Shown here: positions 43,135 to 55,073 of the stretch, in pieces
Position numbering within the stretch: position 1 is the first letter of the stretch
Layout: each line of letters starts with the position of its first letter
From: Valencia hispanica
Taxonomy: Eukaryota > Chordata > Actinopteri > Cyprinodontiformes > Valenciidae
Length of the DNA stretch: 64,000 nt
Direction: 5' to 3'
NCBI GenBank assembly: GCA_963556495.2
Contig: OY747704.1
Coordinates: forward strand, 38,472,501 to 38,536,500
The notes under the pieces: model-generated
What the model was told of the DNA's origin: nothing
The model's input: the letters and a program-made list of their open reading frames with translations, nothing else
The model's database searches: none
Made by a program: the position numbers and the translations under genes

Positions 43135-46100
43135 GGTTTTTATTTCCTGATGTTATGGACACGGAGACGGAAAATTAAGGAGAAGAAAGAAGGAGGATGA
43201 AGAAGAGAGGTAGGAAACAAAATGTCATGAGAGAGGGTGAGTTGAAAATACAAGAGAGGAAGGGGAACAAAGAAAACACAGGAAAACATTGAAGTCTGCC
43301 TCCATACCCACAGGACGGCAGAGAGAGGGGGAAAAACAAAACCAACCAAACATTGTGAACTAAGAATTACACAACCACATCACACAAAAAGAGATATAAA
43401 AATACAGCAACAATGTCACAGAAAAACTCATGGTACCGATTAATCAAGCTCTAGTAATGATAACCTCAGCCCAAGAATATATCCTTAAACACCAGAGACC
43501 CCACATCTATGTGTGTGTGTTAGCATGCTAGTGCATATAAGGTTTCTCCATAAGAGTGTTCGATAGTTGGTGTGAAAAGACATCAATCCGTCTCCCAGGA
43601 ATCGATGCAGACATGAAGGAGATCGGAGCAAAGACGTCCAAATGACCGCCAGAGCCCCAGGCGGACCCGGGCGGGGCCGACCGCATCCCCCAAGAGAGGA
43701 GAAAAGGAGAACCCCAGGGGAACATCCAGCGGCCACTATGCAGGGGCCCGGGGGGCAGCAGTGACGAGCCCACGGGCTCCGCCGGCAACGGCGGGCCGGT
43801 CAGCGGACCGGTCAACGGACCGGGGGAGCCGGGGCCCAGGGGCACCCCACCGCCCAGCAGGGAGCCGAAGAGGGGCCCCCGGCACTGCAGGGGCCGCCGC
43901 CGGCCGCCACGCGACGCCTCCACCCTAGGCCAATCCCCACCGCCAACATCCCAGCGCCCCACCATAGCCACAGGGGACGGACAGCATCCCCAGGCCGCGC
44001 TCAGTCAGCATCTGGACGCCAAGTTGTACCAGCTCCCGGGTCCTGATCCCGCGCAACGCAGGGCGCCGAGACCAGGCATCCAACGAGGGCCAGGGCCGGT
44101 CCAACCCGCCAATGAACCAGCCACGCACGGTGCGCACAGAACAGGTGATCAAACGAGCAGTGACGCCGGATCCGCATCCCGCCGAGCCACCGAGCAGGCA
44201 CCACCCAACAATCCCAAACCTGGCACCTCTAAAAGAGGTGCCCCAACCAACCAAAGGAAGATATCGGCTCAGCGCATCGGCCGACCGACACACCGGCCCC
44301 CCCAGGCCCGGCCAGGCACGCACCAGGTCCGAACCGGATTGACCACCGGCGCACCGGCAGGCAGGGGCCCCCGTCACCGGCGGGGAGTGACTGAGGGGAA
44401 ATAGGCCCCCCATTAAGTGTAAGGCCTGAGGTGCGCCAGGCGAGGGGGCAGACCAAGGTCCAACCTGACAGGTAGACAAAGACATACAGACACATGATGC
44501 CCCAGTAGAGCCACCAGCCCCCGGACCCGGGAGGTGGACCCCCTACCTTCTAGGGTGGAGACAAGCAGACCGCCAAGGGCCCCACAGTGGCAAAGCAGCC
44601 CGACAGCCCAGGACCCCGACCAGACCGCCTGTCCTCCTCCGGACCCCAACCCCTGATGGCCCGTAGCGAACAGGGGTGGGAAAAGACCCCTAGCCTCCAT
44701 CCTCCTGCTCGAGTATGGTGTTGATGCGTGTTGTTATAATGTGCATTTAAAACAGAGGGGTGGGATGTGGGGGAGGCAGCCACACATCCCCCAACCCCCA
44801 CCCCGAGCCCTCAGTGTCTATATGTGGTTTAACAGTGGGCACTGGCACCAGAGGTGAAGCTGATTGTACCGCTCCCCCTCTGGATGCCGAAAAGTGTGCC
44901 CACCCCAAAGTCCCTACATGTGTGTCGTGTGAAAGTTTTATAAGTGGGAGTGTCTAAGTTGTATATTAAAATTGGGACCCAGGACACCACGGGACAGCGA
45001 GGAGGGAAGCCCCTCCTCGCACCCCAGTGATGTGCCCATGCCCCAAGACCCTATATGAGTGGTAAAGTGATTTAGCGGGTGGACAGAGGTGTCCAGGGAT
45101 GGGGAGGGAAGGACTGGGAGACAAAATGTCTTCCCAGGGAGCCAGGTCCCCCACTGACCCGAATAGGCACCGCTGTTCACCGGGATCCACCAGCGGAGGG
45201 AGGCCATGGCACGTCCGACCCTTGGCCCACGGCCACAGCACCACAAAGCCCCACGGACCCCAAGGCAGTCCCCCCAGCCCCATCCCAGAAGGGGAACTAA
45301 ACCCACCCTGACATTCGCTCTACTCTCAAAACACAAAAGACACTAGACACCCAGGTTGAGTTCGCAACCCACCCCATTTTGCGCGGCGCCCCCGAGCCCC
45401 GAATCCCCAGGACCACCCCAGACCCTACCCAGGCGCAGCACGGCCACCAGGCCAGTAACCCATGTCCGCCAGTGCAACCCCCCCAAGGCACCACATGCAG
45501 CCATCAGGAGTCACCACCCAAAGCCCAGGCCGGCCACGACGTCCAGCGCCCCATCCGCCCAGTGATCCCACCCCCCGGGGTCCCCTCCAGACGCCTCCAA
45601 CCCCAAAACCCCCACATCAGCAACAGTGTCCCAAACGACAAAACCAAGTGCCCCCCACCCCCACTAGGTGATGGAGCCGATCAAAGGAGCCCAGAGAGAT
45701 TGATCAGATATGGAGCCAGAGGCCGTCTCAAGACCAATATGGTCCAACAAGAGATTTCTATACTGATTAATATTAAGAGCTTTTTTATTTTTCCAGTTCA
45801 GGAGGATAGTTTTCTTAGCGATGCATAAGGCAATGTGAACCATTAGAACTGACTTTGTGTCCATGGTGACATCATTTAAATTTCCTAACAGGCAAATTGA
45901 GGGAGATGGTGGGATGTTACATTTCAGACACTTTGATAAGTCCTCACAAATATGGCACCAAAATTTCTTAACAGGTGGACAGAACCAAAGCGCATGAACA
46001 TAAGTATCTGGTATATTGCTTGTGCATTGTAAGCAGGTATTAGACGATGTAAAACCCATCCTAAACATTCGTTGACCTGTATAGTGTACTCTATGAAGGA

Positions 46101-46245
46101 TTTTGTATTGTATTAATTGCAAATTAGGATTTTTTGTTATTTTAAAGGTTCTTAAACATATCTGAGACCAGACGTTTTGGTCAAAGCTGGCTGATAAATC
46201 CACTTCAGGCTCCTTTAACAAAAGCGCAAGAACATTTTTTCCACA
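43135..46245 (-). mobile_element. L1/Tx1-like LINE, 5'-truncated, with GC-rich 3' UTR
   Basis: On the minus strand the ORF2 carboxy terminus (46221-45664) is followed by about 2.5 kb of non-coding sequence. Of this, 43600-45660 is strongly GC- and C-rich (plus strand) with many runs of C, unlike anything else in the window, and 43135-43500 is the terminal T/C-rich part. Many long frames in both strands (for example 43528-44485 minus and 44024-44404 plus) are Pro/Gly/Arg-rich artefacts of composition. Confidence 0.75.
45664..46221 (-). pseudogene. LINE-1-type ORF2 C-terminal fragment
   Basis: 185 codons including KITKNPNLQLIQYKILHRVH, YTGQRMFRMGFTSSNTCLQC, PDTYVHALWFCPPVKKFW, ICEDLSKCLKC and ALCIAKKTILLNWKNKKALN. 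The C..C...D...H..W.CP...FW block is the carboxy-terminal Cys-His motif of L1/Tx1-clade ORF2 proteins, which lies after the reverse transcriptase. The frame is open to its stop at 45664; endonuclease and RT are missing because of 5' truncation just upstream of 46245. Confidence 0.9.
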
Positions 46246-46395
46246 GAAAATGACACACGGGGCCTTTATTCAAACTAGCAACCACAGCAAATTTATTTAA
46301 AAAACTAGTAATTGAGAACTTTAAGAACTGCAAAGCTTCGATAAAAAGCAGGGAATAACTATTTTTCCATATTTCCCCAACCAGTAGCCTTTAAT

Positions 46396-48630
46396 CAGTG
46401 GTGTAGTCTAATTTATTCTAGTGGGTATACTCTGATTTCTTTGCCTCGTACGCCCCCAACCCGGACCAATATCTGCCCCGCTGTACCCCTGCCAGAGCAA
46501 GCGCTTCTCCAAAATGGCCCTACACGAGAACCTCCACGGTCAGTAATCCATAAGTATGCATCCCCATTAAGATCATGAAAGACTGGTAATGCCTTATCTA
46601 AATGTAAATATAAGTAACACAAGATGTTAAATGATTATTAACAGTTGTACTTTTATTAACCGTTGAACAGCCAGTAACATGACAAGACAAATAAGTTTGA
46701 TATAAAAAATCTTATTGAATAAATAAAAACAAAATAAATAATACACTCATACAAAAGAAAGATTCAGCAATCAAGTGCAAAAATTTGTGCAAACAACAGA
46801 AAAACTTCTCTGAAGTTTAAAAAAATGACCCACAAGTAACTGCTGATTTTCAACCAGCTTTTCAATAATAATAATCAATAATAACTTCAGTAATATCAGA
46901 AAAATGAATGTAAACAGTCAAGTAACAGTCATGAACAAACTGGTTCACACCTCAACTAAACTTTAAATAACTAGCAAACTAATGATTAAAAAACTGTTGG
47001 TGTTCCTTTAACATCATCATATAATTACTTGGCACAAAAGCACACAAAACAAAATAAAATAAAGGACAGTTCTCTTAGAGATGACCCACATCTTGATCCA
47101 CCTGGTCAACCCTCTTGTGCTTTTAAGGTTGGATAAGAACGAAAGATGTAGGTGGGTTTAGTAGCCTGTAGTCTACAAAACCTTCCAAATGTGTTTGTGC
47201 TCAAGCTTCTTTGGTGTACAAGTTTTCTTTGCCTGTGTGGCAGAGCCATGGCTTCTCAACCATGTTGTGTCATACTGCCTTGACTCAAAAAGACTTAATG
47301 GAGGACTGTTGATGCTAATAATCATTAAATTACATACATTGGACAACAGCAATGTAGATCTCTTGTCTGTGCATACACTGTTCATCAGACTAAAACCCCT
47401 TTCACATTCAGCAGTGCTGCAAGGGATGGTCTGCATGCATCATTTGAGTGGTTTTAGGCTTTCAGTCTCTTTGTCTGGGTGCTCAAGGAATTCTCTCATG
47501 CCATTTACAGCTTGCCGTTCACACAGACTGAACCGCCTGCACAGTCATTTTACTTGCAACTCACCATGCCAAATGCCAGGTGTTGATGGCCAGGTGCTGT
47601 TGTCCAGAACGCTGAGATCACGAAGCATTTCACCTTCAAAAGAGAGCCGCTTTTCCATGTTGGTGATCAGACTTTGGAGGAATTTCTTTCCATTGATTGG
47701 TGTGAGCTTTGCATTTGAATCCAGGGGAACCAATCCAAAATCTCCCAAAGTCTGTGCTTGCAAAGCCTGTTCAGATTTCTCTCCTGGAGAGTCTCTGAAT
47801 GATGCCAGGACTCGGATGGTGGGCTTCAGAAACTCGTCTGCTTTCAGAAGTGTGACTGAATTGGCCTGGAGTTGCTGAAACAGGTTTGAAAGTTCAGACA
47901 GTACATTGTACATGAGTCCGAGGTCACACAGAAATTCCTTACTTTGCATACGACGTGCCAGGCTTCTGTAAGTTTGCCTCTCTTTGCTGTTTCTCTTTTG
48001 CATTTTTAAAGTGCCTGTTCAGTGCTTCATATGACCTCCACACTGCCTTTACAGAGCGGAAGCTGCTTGCCACCCATCGCGTACATAGAACTCTGCCAAT
48101 ACTCAGGACTTGTAAGCCCACCTCTTGTGCTGCCTCCAGAAGTTCCCTTGCATTCTTATTGGACTGACTGTAGAGATTGTGGATCTTCTCCATGAACACC
48201 TTGAAGTGGTTGATTGCCTGAACCTCATCCACAGCATCAGATACAGCCAGTTCCAAATGGGGGTTCATGCAGTGCCATGTGAAAAGGTTAGGGTATCTTG
48301 CAGTCAGCCTGGTTGCGACAACGGTGTACTTGCCCAGCATGACACTGGCACCATCAGAAACAAATGAGACCCAGTTACTTTGAAGCCATTCTTCACTGAA
48401 GCCTGCAGTGTTCAGACTGTTTAACAGAGCTTCCTCTATACTAGCTGCTCTTTGGCTTTCCAGCTCAACCAAATCCAGAAACAAAAATTCAGGAGTAGTT
48501 CCATCTATTGAGGCTTTCACATAAACGATCATGGCAGATTTGTGGCTGAGAGATGTAGCCTCATCAATAAGAACAGACAATTTGCTTGAAGAAGACACAA
48601 TACAGTCAGCCCCCCCCTTCATTTTCTCTT
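46396..48630 (-). mobile_element. hAT transposon, 5' part lost at a microsatellite
   Basis: The end at 46396 reads CAGTGGTGTAGTCTAATTTA, a common teleost hAT terminus, preceded by ttaat. The transposase is on the minus strand (47173-48620). At 48631 the element meets an (ATCC)n array and the N-terminal part (zinc finger, start codon) and other terminus are not found beyond it. 46430-47170 is the transposon 3' region. Confidence 0.8.
47173..48620 (-). pseudogene. hAT transposase (ZMYM6/KIAA1586-like), three frames
   Basis: The first frame (48620-47939) starts in the RNase H-like core: [20 protein letters not shown] (first catalytic Asp), [20 protein letters not shown] (second Asp block), [19 protein letters not shown] (C..H helix) and [20 protein letters not shown] (the W/RW block before the insertion domain). 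A second frame (48003-47545) continues through the insertion domain. The third (47436-47173) has the end: PCSTAECERGFSLMNSVCTD, RSTLL..NVCNLMIISI, the hAT dimerisation motif with the third catalytic Glu (ECERGFS). At least two frameshifts and a missing amino terminus make it inactive. Confidence 0.9.
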
Positions 48631-48787
48631 CCATCCATCCATCCATCCATCCATCCATCCATCCATCCATCCATCCATCCATCCATCCATCCATCCATCC
48701 ATCCATCCATCCATCCATCCATCCATCCATCCATCCATCCATCCATCCATCCATCCATCCATCCATCCATCCATCCATCCATCCATC
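48631..48787. repeat. (ATCC)n microsatellite, about 39 units
   Basis: 157 bp of uninterrupted ccat/atcc units. On the minus strand it reads through in frame with the transposase as a DGWM repeat, which is an artefact. It is followed at 48788-48866 by three units of about 26 bp (tctattatcctctatctttt). Confidence 0.98.
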
Positions 48788-48866
48788 TTTTTTTAATCTA
48801 TTATCCTCTATCTTTTTTTTAATCTATTATCCTCTATCTTTTTTTTATCTATTATCCTCTATCTAT

Positions 48867-50941
48867 CTGCAGCTTGGACAATTTAGAACTTTGTGTTTTT
48901 TAATAACATTTAGCTTTTAATTTATTTAAAATATCGTCATCTTTATGTTGTGATCATTTTTGTGTTGCATTTTTTGAAAAAAGATTTTAATATTATTTAA
49001 ATGCATTTTGTACAATGCATGTTCTTTAAATGGCATCCTAAACTCTTTTGAAGTTGTTCTGCTGCAATATATTTGGAAAGTGAGAATGTTTATAAACTAT
49101 AATTTTGACATATATAAAGAAAAGAAAAGAATATATCGCAATAGATATCGTTACCGCTTATGCTTTAGATCATATCGCAATATACAGTAGATTTGAGGTC
49201 ATTTCGCCAAGTCCTAGTGTTACAGTCCTGTTACATAAGGTGTAAAACTAACAGGTCTTTAGAAAAGAGCATCATACCGATAGTTAAACATTAGGGTTGG
49301 TCGAGTGATGGTCCGGGGGTTAAGGGGCCACTTACTAATCTATACTAGGCCAGCTTGGCTTGGATAGCCTTTTCCTGTTTTTATTGTTGAAATAATTGTG
49401 ATAATAAAAGTGATCTTTACACTTCAATGTAAAACACTTTTATTTAGTTACTTTGTCTGAGATAAACAGTTACACTGAGGATGGATGTTTACGTTCTTTA
49501 GAAACTTCTCAGCAACAGATCGGTGCCCTGGAGTTTTGTACATTTTATCAGAAGATTTTGGTGTAGGCTATTAGATCAAGTCCTGGGAGTCATATCAGAT
49601 ACCATCTGCAGTGGGATTAGCAAGTGACTCAGCCCAGTAAAGGAGACTTGCCACTTTCATCCATTCTGGGGAAGAGCTAACATCAGCTGCCAGGACCAAC
49701 TGTTCTGACCTGACCTGCTGGCAATTGCACCAAGTGGGATTGTATTTGTAGCTGGAAAACCAGACACAAATGATAATCTCTGCAGGCTTTGCTGATGATG
49801 ATGTGCTGAGAGGCTTCAGTGTTTGATGCAATTAAAACAAACAGATCATGTTCTTCACTCCTAAAGCAACTTGACCAAAATTGCTTCTCCACTTTGCTTA
49901 CATGTTGATGTAGAAGGTTTGTTTAGTGTCAGGGTGAAATGCAAGGGTGCTATTTCTAACGAACCTGGGGTTGATAAATGAATAATTTAAATATGTTCAG
50001 TGCCATTGTTTTAGTTGTGGTCAGTTACACAGTAATTACGTTTTGAGGAAAATTGCATAGAAAACTAACTCTCTTACACATTGTATATAGATAATATTTG
50101 TCCACAAGACTACTTGCACTGTCATTCAAAAATCATACTCACTGTCACACCTATAGAGACATTATTTGTTTGAAAGGATCTGAAGTATTTGAGTTCTCAC
50201 CTCTTTGCCGTTCTCTGTTCTCATTTACCTCATTTAATCTCCTCTGCCATCTAATTTCTCTCCTTGGTGGACATTCCCACCCCAGCTATGACTCTGCTAG
50301 ATTATACTGGTGGTGTATAAACAATGGGCTGCTGTTTTTTTTATGCATTTAGCTATGCGTTGTATTTTCAATAGTTTAGATTGATTTGGGTTTGCATGTG
50401 TAGCCGTTTGAGTTTCAATGTATTTTTAAAGTATTGCGAACAGTTGATTCAATTTTATCCAATTGTAAAAAATCTGTGTAAAATCAGTGATTGGTAAAAG
50501 GTAGAGTTAAGGGTTGAGATTCTTCTTGTTTTCAGGTTTTTATTTTTAGGATTGAAGAAATAAATGCAGATTTTATTGAATGCAATTCTTAGAAACCATT
50601 CAGCTTTTAGGAAACCGTTTACAAACAATGCATAGGCTTCAGAACTCAGACAGTACTTCAGAACTTCAGAATTTTAAAAGAGACGATAAGTCAGTAAAAA
50701 GGGATTTTCTTTATTTCTTTGTTCTTCATACACTGGCTGCATTCTTTTATGCAGCTGTTTTATATTTGTTGTTGTTGTTGTTTTGAAATGACTAAAAGGA
50801 ATATACTGTTCTTACCTTCATTCATTTGAAACTCACTCTAAAAGCTTTGCTTATTTTCTTTTTTTTGTGCAACTTTCTTTATAACAGTGTGTGTATTAAT
50901 ACACTGGAACTGTAAACTACTTTTTTCCCCCTCGCCCACAG
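48867..50941 (+). other. ipo11 intron before exon f, mostly unassigned
   Basis: Contains at 49120-49190 a short piece (atatcgcaatagatatcgtt, atcatatcgcaatatacagt) similar to the AT-rich repeat at 1672-2045. The rest, including the minus-strand frame at 49595-49831, has no recognised feature. The last 40 bp are the T/C-rich acceptor tract of exon f. Confidence 0.5.
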
Positions 50942-50975
50942 GTGCGGATTGAAACGGCTACAACACTAAAGCTGA
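50942..50975 (+). CDS. ipo11: ipo11 exon f (VRIETATTLKL), before a U12-type intron
   Basis: A 34-nt exon encoding VRIETATTLKL plus the first base of a threonine codon. The acceptor is the long pyrimidine tract ending gcccacag at 50941. There is no GT donor that keeps the conserved protein; instead the exon abuts ATATCCTC, the U12-type 5' splice site. Splicing there to an AC acceptor at 51132 restores the family sequence TVDDFEFR. Confidence 0.93.
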
Positions 50976-51132
50976 ATATCCTCCCCAAGTTTCAGACTGT
51001 TTCTATCAATTAAAGTTCTCATGTTGATATAGCTATTTTTGAAGACTTATAGTATCTCTGCAGAGCAAATACACATTGTTTTGGTTTTAGTATGTCCAAT
51101 GGAGTAGAGTTATATCCATAACTTAGAATCAC
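50976..51132 (+). other. ipo11: U12-type AT-AC intron of ipo11
   Basis: A 157-nt intron that begins ATATCCTCCC and ends AATCAC. The 5' end fits the U12 5' splice site consensus (ATATCCTY). A branch-point-like TCCATAACT lies at 51115-51123, with the putative branch A about 11 nt before the terminal AC, inside the usual U12 window. There is no strong polypyrimidine tract before the acceptor, also as expected for the minor class. Removal gives LKL-T-VDDFEF with no frame break, as in other vertebrate importin-11 proteins. No GT-AG pair nearby gives this result. Confidence 0.88.
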
Positions 51133-51173
51133 CTGTTGATGACTTTGAGTTCCGGACAGAACAATTTCTCCCA
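51133..51173 (+). CDS. ipo11: ipo11 exon g (VDDFEFRTEQFLP)
   Basis: A 41-nt exon: two bases finish a threonine codon, then VDDFEFRTEQFLP. It starts after the AC acceptor of the minor-class intron and ends at a normal gtgagt donor at 51174. It leaves in phase 0 and only 127 nt separate it from the next exon. Confidence 0.94.
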
Positions 51174-51300
51174 GTGAGTACGATCTCTGAATTTACTTTT
51201 TAAAAATTCATTTTTAAATAACTTAATGAATGAGGCCTATTTTTGTGGTTCTTCTCCTAAATTAGTTTTGACTGTTTTGTTTTTTTCGTCACTGTTTTAG

Positions 51301-51417
51301 TACCTGGAATCCATCTTTGGGCTGCTCTTCCAGCTGTTGCAGCAGGTGACTGAGTGTGACACTAAGATGCAAGTTCTGCACGTTATCTCCTGCGTCATAG
51401 AGAGAGTGAACACACAG
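51301..51417 (+). CDS. ipo11: ipo11 exon h (YLESIFGLLFQLLQQVTECD...)
   Basis: A 117-nt, phase-0 exon of 39 codons: YLESIFGLLFQLLQQVTECD followed by TKMQVLHVISCVIERVNTQ. The acceptor is tcactgttttag at 51300 and the donor is gtgaga at 51418. The amphipathic leucine pattern fits a HEAT helix pair. Confidence 0.97.
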
Positions 51418-51970
51418 GTGAGATTTGATAAAGCTTTTGGTGCATAGTTCCAATAGAATACCATTCAAAACTGTGATTTGGGATTTCAATTTAATTATAA
51501 TAAATTAGTCACAGAGGGATAATTGGTTTCTTTTGTTCAGTTTGAGTATTTTGACTTGCAGCTAATAAAAACACAAAATCTAGTTTCTTAGAACATTAGA
51601 ATTTTTCAGAAGACCAATTAAAAACGGGGTTTAACATGCTGTATCCAAACATATATGAACGGAAAGTTTAGGGAAAGGAAAACATTTGATGCAAAAGGTT
51701 GGTAAAGCAAAAGTTTCAAAGAGATTCACAAGTTGTGAACTGCCTTGGTCAGCAAATTGTCCAGCCGTAAACCCCCTAGGGCATTGTCAAGAAGCAGATG
51801 ATAGACACCAAAGGTACAATGCAGCTGAAACGAGCTGAAAGCTGCTGTTAAAGCAATGTTGGCTTCCTTGACACCTCAGAAAAGCCTCAGGCTATGCTGA
51901 TGCAGCAAAACAAGTACAGAGTGCATAACCTGCACAGTGTGACTGACACATTTTTCTGTAGGCTGAGATA
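51418..51970 (+). other. ipo11 intron, no recognised feature
   Basis: Unassigned intron. The stretch 51745-51930 is less AT-rich and could be an old transposon piece, but no pattern is clear. Confidence 0.45.
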
Positions 51971-53010
51971 TAGGGTTCGTACAGTCCTGGAAACCTGGAA
52001 AAGTCATGGAATTTGAAAATTACATTTCCAGGCCTCGGAAAAGTTTTGGAATTTTGCAGGTCCTAGAAACGTTTTGGAATTTTGCAAGATCTATGTTTAA
52101 ACTTTTAAAAAATAATGCAAAATAAATAAGAAATTGATCAATAAATGGAATTTGGGGACTCCTATATTTTTATTCAGGCAGGTGACATGCCTCCCTCTGA
52201 GGGCCTTAATGACTTCAGTAAAAAAAAAACTACATTTCAGTAAACAAGTGTTTAGCAACTTAATAGGGCTGTGGTTGACACTTTGATAGGCGAACTTTAA
52301 GTAAAAAAGTATTTACCAGTGTGGTTTTGACAATAGAACAGCATATACTTTAAAATTCAAATGGGTTTTGCATCATGTCTGCTTTGAAAAATTTAGTTAA
52401 ATCAGCAAAATACGTAACTGTATTGCATTCACTTGAAAATAATTAAAAAGCTCAGTTTTTTCTGAATTAATGAGTTTTACAAAAGAAAAATGAATGCCGC
52501 TCTGTTTTTCTGAATAAACAAGATACGTTTTACAAAATAAAAACAAAAATGCCCTGTTTTTCTGAATTAATAAGTTAAACTGTGTGGAACAGAAAATCTG
52601 ATGGGGCAGTACATCTGAACAAGTGCAAATTCTTCATGTGTCTATGTAAAGTTGACCAAATAATAAGCCAAATCATCCTATCTACATTGTTAAGAGACAA
52701 GTATTTTCCAGTTTCTCAATCTGAAAACAAAGTAAAAGTGAATTAAACTCAACAAACGGGACCTGCAATGGACAGGGAACTTGCAGGGTGAACCCGCCTT
52801 TCGCCCGATGACTGCTGAAGGTAGACATCAGCTCCCACGATCCTGCAATATGCTTCTGTAGCAAAGTTCTTGTAAACACACTCAAAATCAACCAATAAAT
52901 GTAGATAACACTTTAAATTGATTCGGGAATGTCTTATTTTTGTCATGGAAAATTGGTTAAAGTTTATGGAAATAGGCATGGAAACTTACTGGAAAACTGT
53001 ACAAACCCTG
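51971..53010. mobile_element. hAT-like MITE (AGGGTTCGTACAG ends)
   Basis: Left end tagggttcgtacagtcctgg, right end ggaaaactgtacaaaccctg (inverse cagggtttgtacagttttcc): 12 of 13 terminal bases match. Multiple tggaaa/ttttggaatttt motifs near both ends are typical of this teleost family. The flanking 8-mers (ctgagata, cctataaa) do not match. 1040 bp without a transposase. Confidence 0.75.
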
Positions 53011-54604
53011 CCTATAAAAAAATCCTCTGTTGATCTGATGTACTATTGTAATTTTCAGAGAACTTAAATTTTTGGTTTTCATTAGCTGTCAGGCATAATT
53101 ATCAAAATTAGAAGCAATAAAAATGACTGTCTAATGAATCTATATAATGAGCTTTCCTTCTAAACTGTATTACTGAATCTTTGGGTTGATATTGTAATTT
53201 ATCAACATGTACCTGTACATGTCTCAAGTGTGACAAATGAAGTTGTGGTGAACATGAAGGTGCCCTTCTGCAGGGGAGAAATTCAGTTACTTTGTGATGA
53301 ATAACTGCACAAACTGGAATTATTGACCTGTACTCTGAGGGGAACATGTGACACTAAGATACAAAACATTTGTCACCTTGTGCCATACTCTAATCAGAAT
53401 AGCAAAACAAAACAGTTAGACAGACATGAATAATTTTTTTGTGATATTTTCAGTTCGTCTTAGCCCAATTCCTTTTAAATCACAAGCCCCAGGCAGCGCT
53501 TGTTCTTATGTCTGCTCTCATTTACCATGAGGGTACAGTCATCTCTCTGCACTGCTTTTATGGCCATGTGGATTCCCTTTTTTTCTGAGCATCAATTTAA
53601 TCCATTTAACTGTCACTCCTAAAAATAATGACCTTCCTCTGGAACCCCTACTGTTTTTCTTTGATTATTTTTTCCTTTTTTCAAAGATGCATTCTCAGTA
53701 CCTTTGCCTACACGATTCCCTGACTTAAATCTGTCAAATGTATTACTTTGATCCTAGTAAACTGTCAGTTTAGTTACATCTTCACCAGTCATTGGCACTG
53801 GCTAAACTTTCAGAGTAAGTTGAAGTCCCATTAATATTCAAGATCCCCTCACAGGGGATTTTGAACCCACAAAGAGTGGCAGCAGTTGAAGAAAAAAAAC
53901 AACCTCAGCAATGAAACCATGAGTGCGGCTTGAGTTGAAACGAACATGACGACAGATATGAGATTTAGCTCCTTTTTCACTGTCAATCTCACAATTGTCA
54001 CCCTAGGCTGGTTAGTGGGTCTGTTTTTCCTCACTTTTTATCTATCTCCTCGGGGCTGCTTGTCGTGTTTTTGTATTTACTGTTCCCTCTGCTCCTTGCC
54101 CGCTCCCTACTAAGAGGTAATTGAGCAAAAAAGAATTCAAAAATCAGAGTGTGGGGCTTGCAGCAAGCCACTAAAGAGCATGTGAAAGGTTAACAAAAGT
54201 CAAAGTGGAAATAGACACAAACCTTTTTGAATTCCAAATTTTATGCTATAGATTGAGGTAAATTGCCATAAACATTTGGCTTCATATTGCAAAATTGCAT
54301 AGAGGTAAAGAATGAGTCACAACATCCTCCTCTTGTTTGACTACAAGATATTTCTAGTGTTTGAAGGAAAATAACTTCATAAGAAGTACACAGAAAAAAT
54401 AGAAATTCTAACTAAGAAAGATCAGTTAGTTGGAATAGAAAATCTCAAATGCTTTTTAAATAATTTATTATCCATGTTGTTTTGCTGTCATAAATACAGT
54501 TAGTAGACAGCTTTGGAGCAAAGCATATTGTTAAGGTTATACATTTTGCTTTATTTTTGATTGTCTTTAAAAAAATAAAAATTCAACTTCCAATTATTTG
54601 TGTG
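53011..54604 (+). other. ipo11 intron, no recognised feature
   Basis: About 1.6 kb of AT-rich intron. Minus-strand frames of 60-80 codons have no family pattern. Confidence 0.5.
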
Positions 54605-54745
54605 TACAGTGGACCCCCATTATTTGTGGGGGTTAGGGACCACAGCTACCTGTAAGTAGGTGAAATCCATGAATACTTGAGACCCTCTTTAAAAACGTTT
54701 ACAACTGCCTATTTTAATTCAAATACCAAATATTCTCTTAATATG
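54605..54745 (+). mobile_element. pogo/Tigger-like transposon end
   Basis: Begins after TA with CAGTGGACCCCCATTATTTG, then tgggggttagggaccacagc and gtgaaatccatgaatacttg. The CAGTGGACCCCC start and the tandem 'ttcgcggggg ttagggacca' motif are typical of Tigger/pogo-type termini in vertebrates. Only one end, about 140 bp, was recognised. Confidence 0.6.
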
Positions 54746-54747
54746 CA

Positions 54748-55073
54748 TTAAAGCTGTAGTCCGGAGTATTTGAGGGAGAGAGATTTTTTGAATCCGACGT
54801 ACAAAGGGCCCTCCCAAAACACTCTCCCCTCCTCCCGTTTGAAGGATCCACATGCAAGTTGATTGACAGCCGACAATGCGGAAACTCTAATTCTACTGGC
54901 TAAAAAAATTTGGTGCTCAGTGTGAAATGCATAGGGGGCTACAGGAAGAAGGTAGAATTAAAAAGAAAGTGTTGTGGGTCACTAGCCTTTTATCATAGTA
55001 TTGAACCCCACTATTATTTTAAAGATTTATAAACCTTTGATACATAAATATATTCTCTGGACTGCAGCTTTAA
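54748..55073. mobile_element. TTAA-flanked MITE (AGCTGTAGTCC ends)
   Basis: TTAA at 54748-54751 and 55070-55073. Ends read agctgtagtccggagtattt and (inverse of right) agctgcagtccagagaatat: about 16 of 20 match. TTAA duplication suggests a piggyBac-mobilised MITE. 326 bp, no coding capacity. Confidence 0.78.

Noticed and set aside
43485..45828. Many long Pro/Gly/Arg-rich frames on both strands
   Set aside because: Composition artefact of the GC-rich LINE 3' UTR; they overlap in several frames and show no domain.
48531..48920. Frames with SIHP or DGWM repeats
   Set aside because: Translation of the (ATCC)n array; only the flanking transposase part on the minus strand is meaningful.
51121..51134. 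Conventional AG acceptor at 51126 instead of the AC
   Set aside because: Using ttag at 51126 with the AT or a nearby GT donor inserts extra residues and breaks the conserved TVDDFEF junction.
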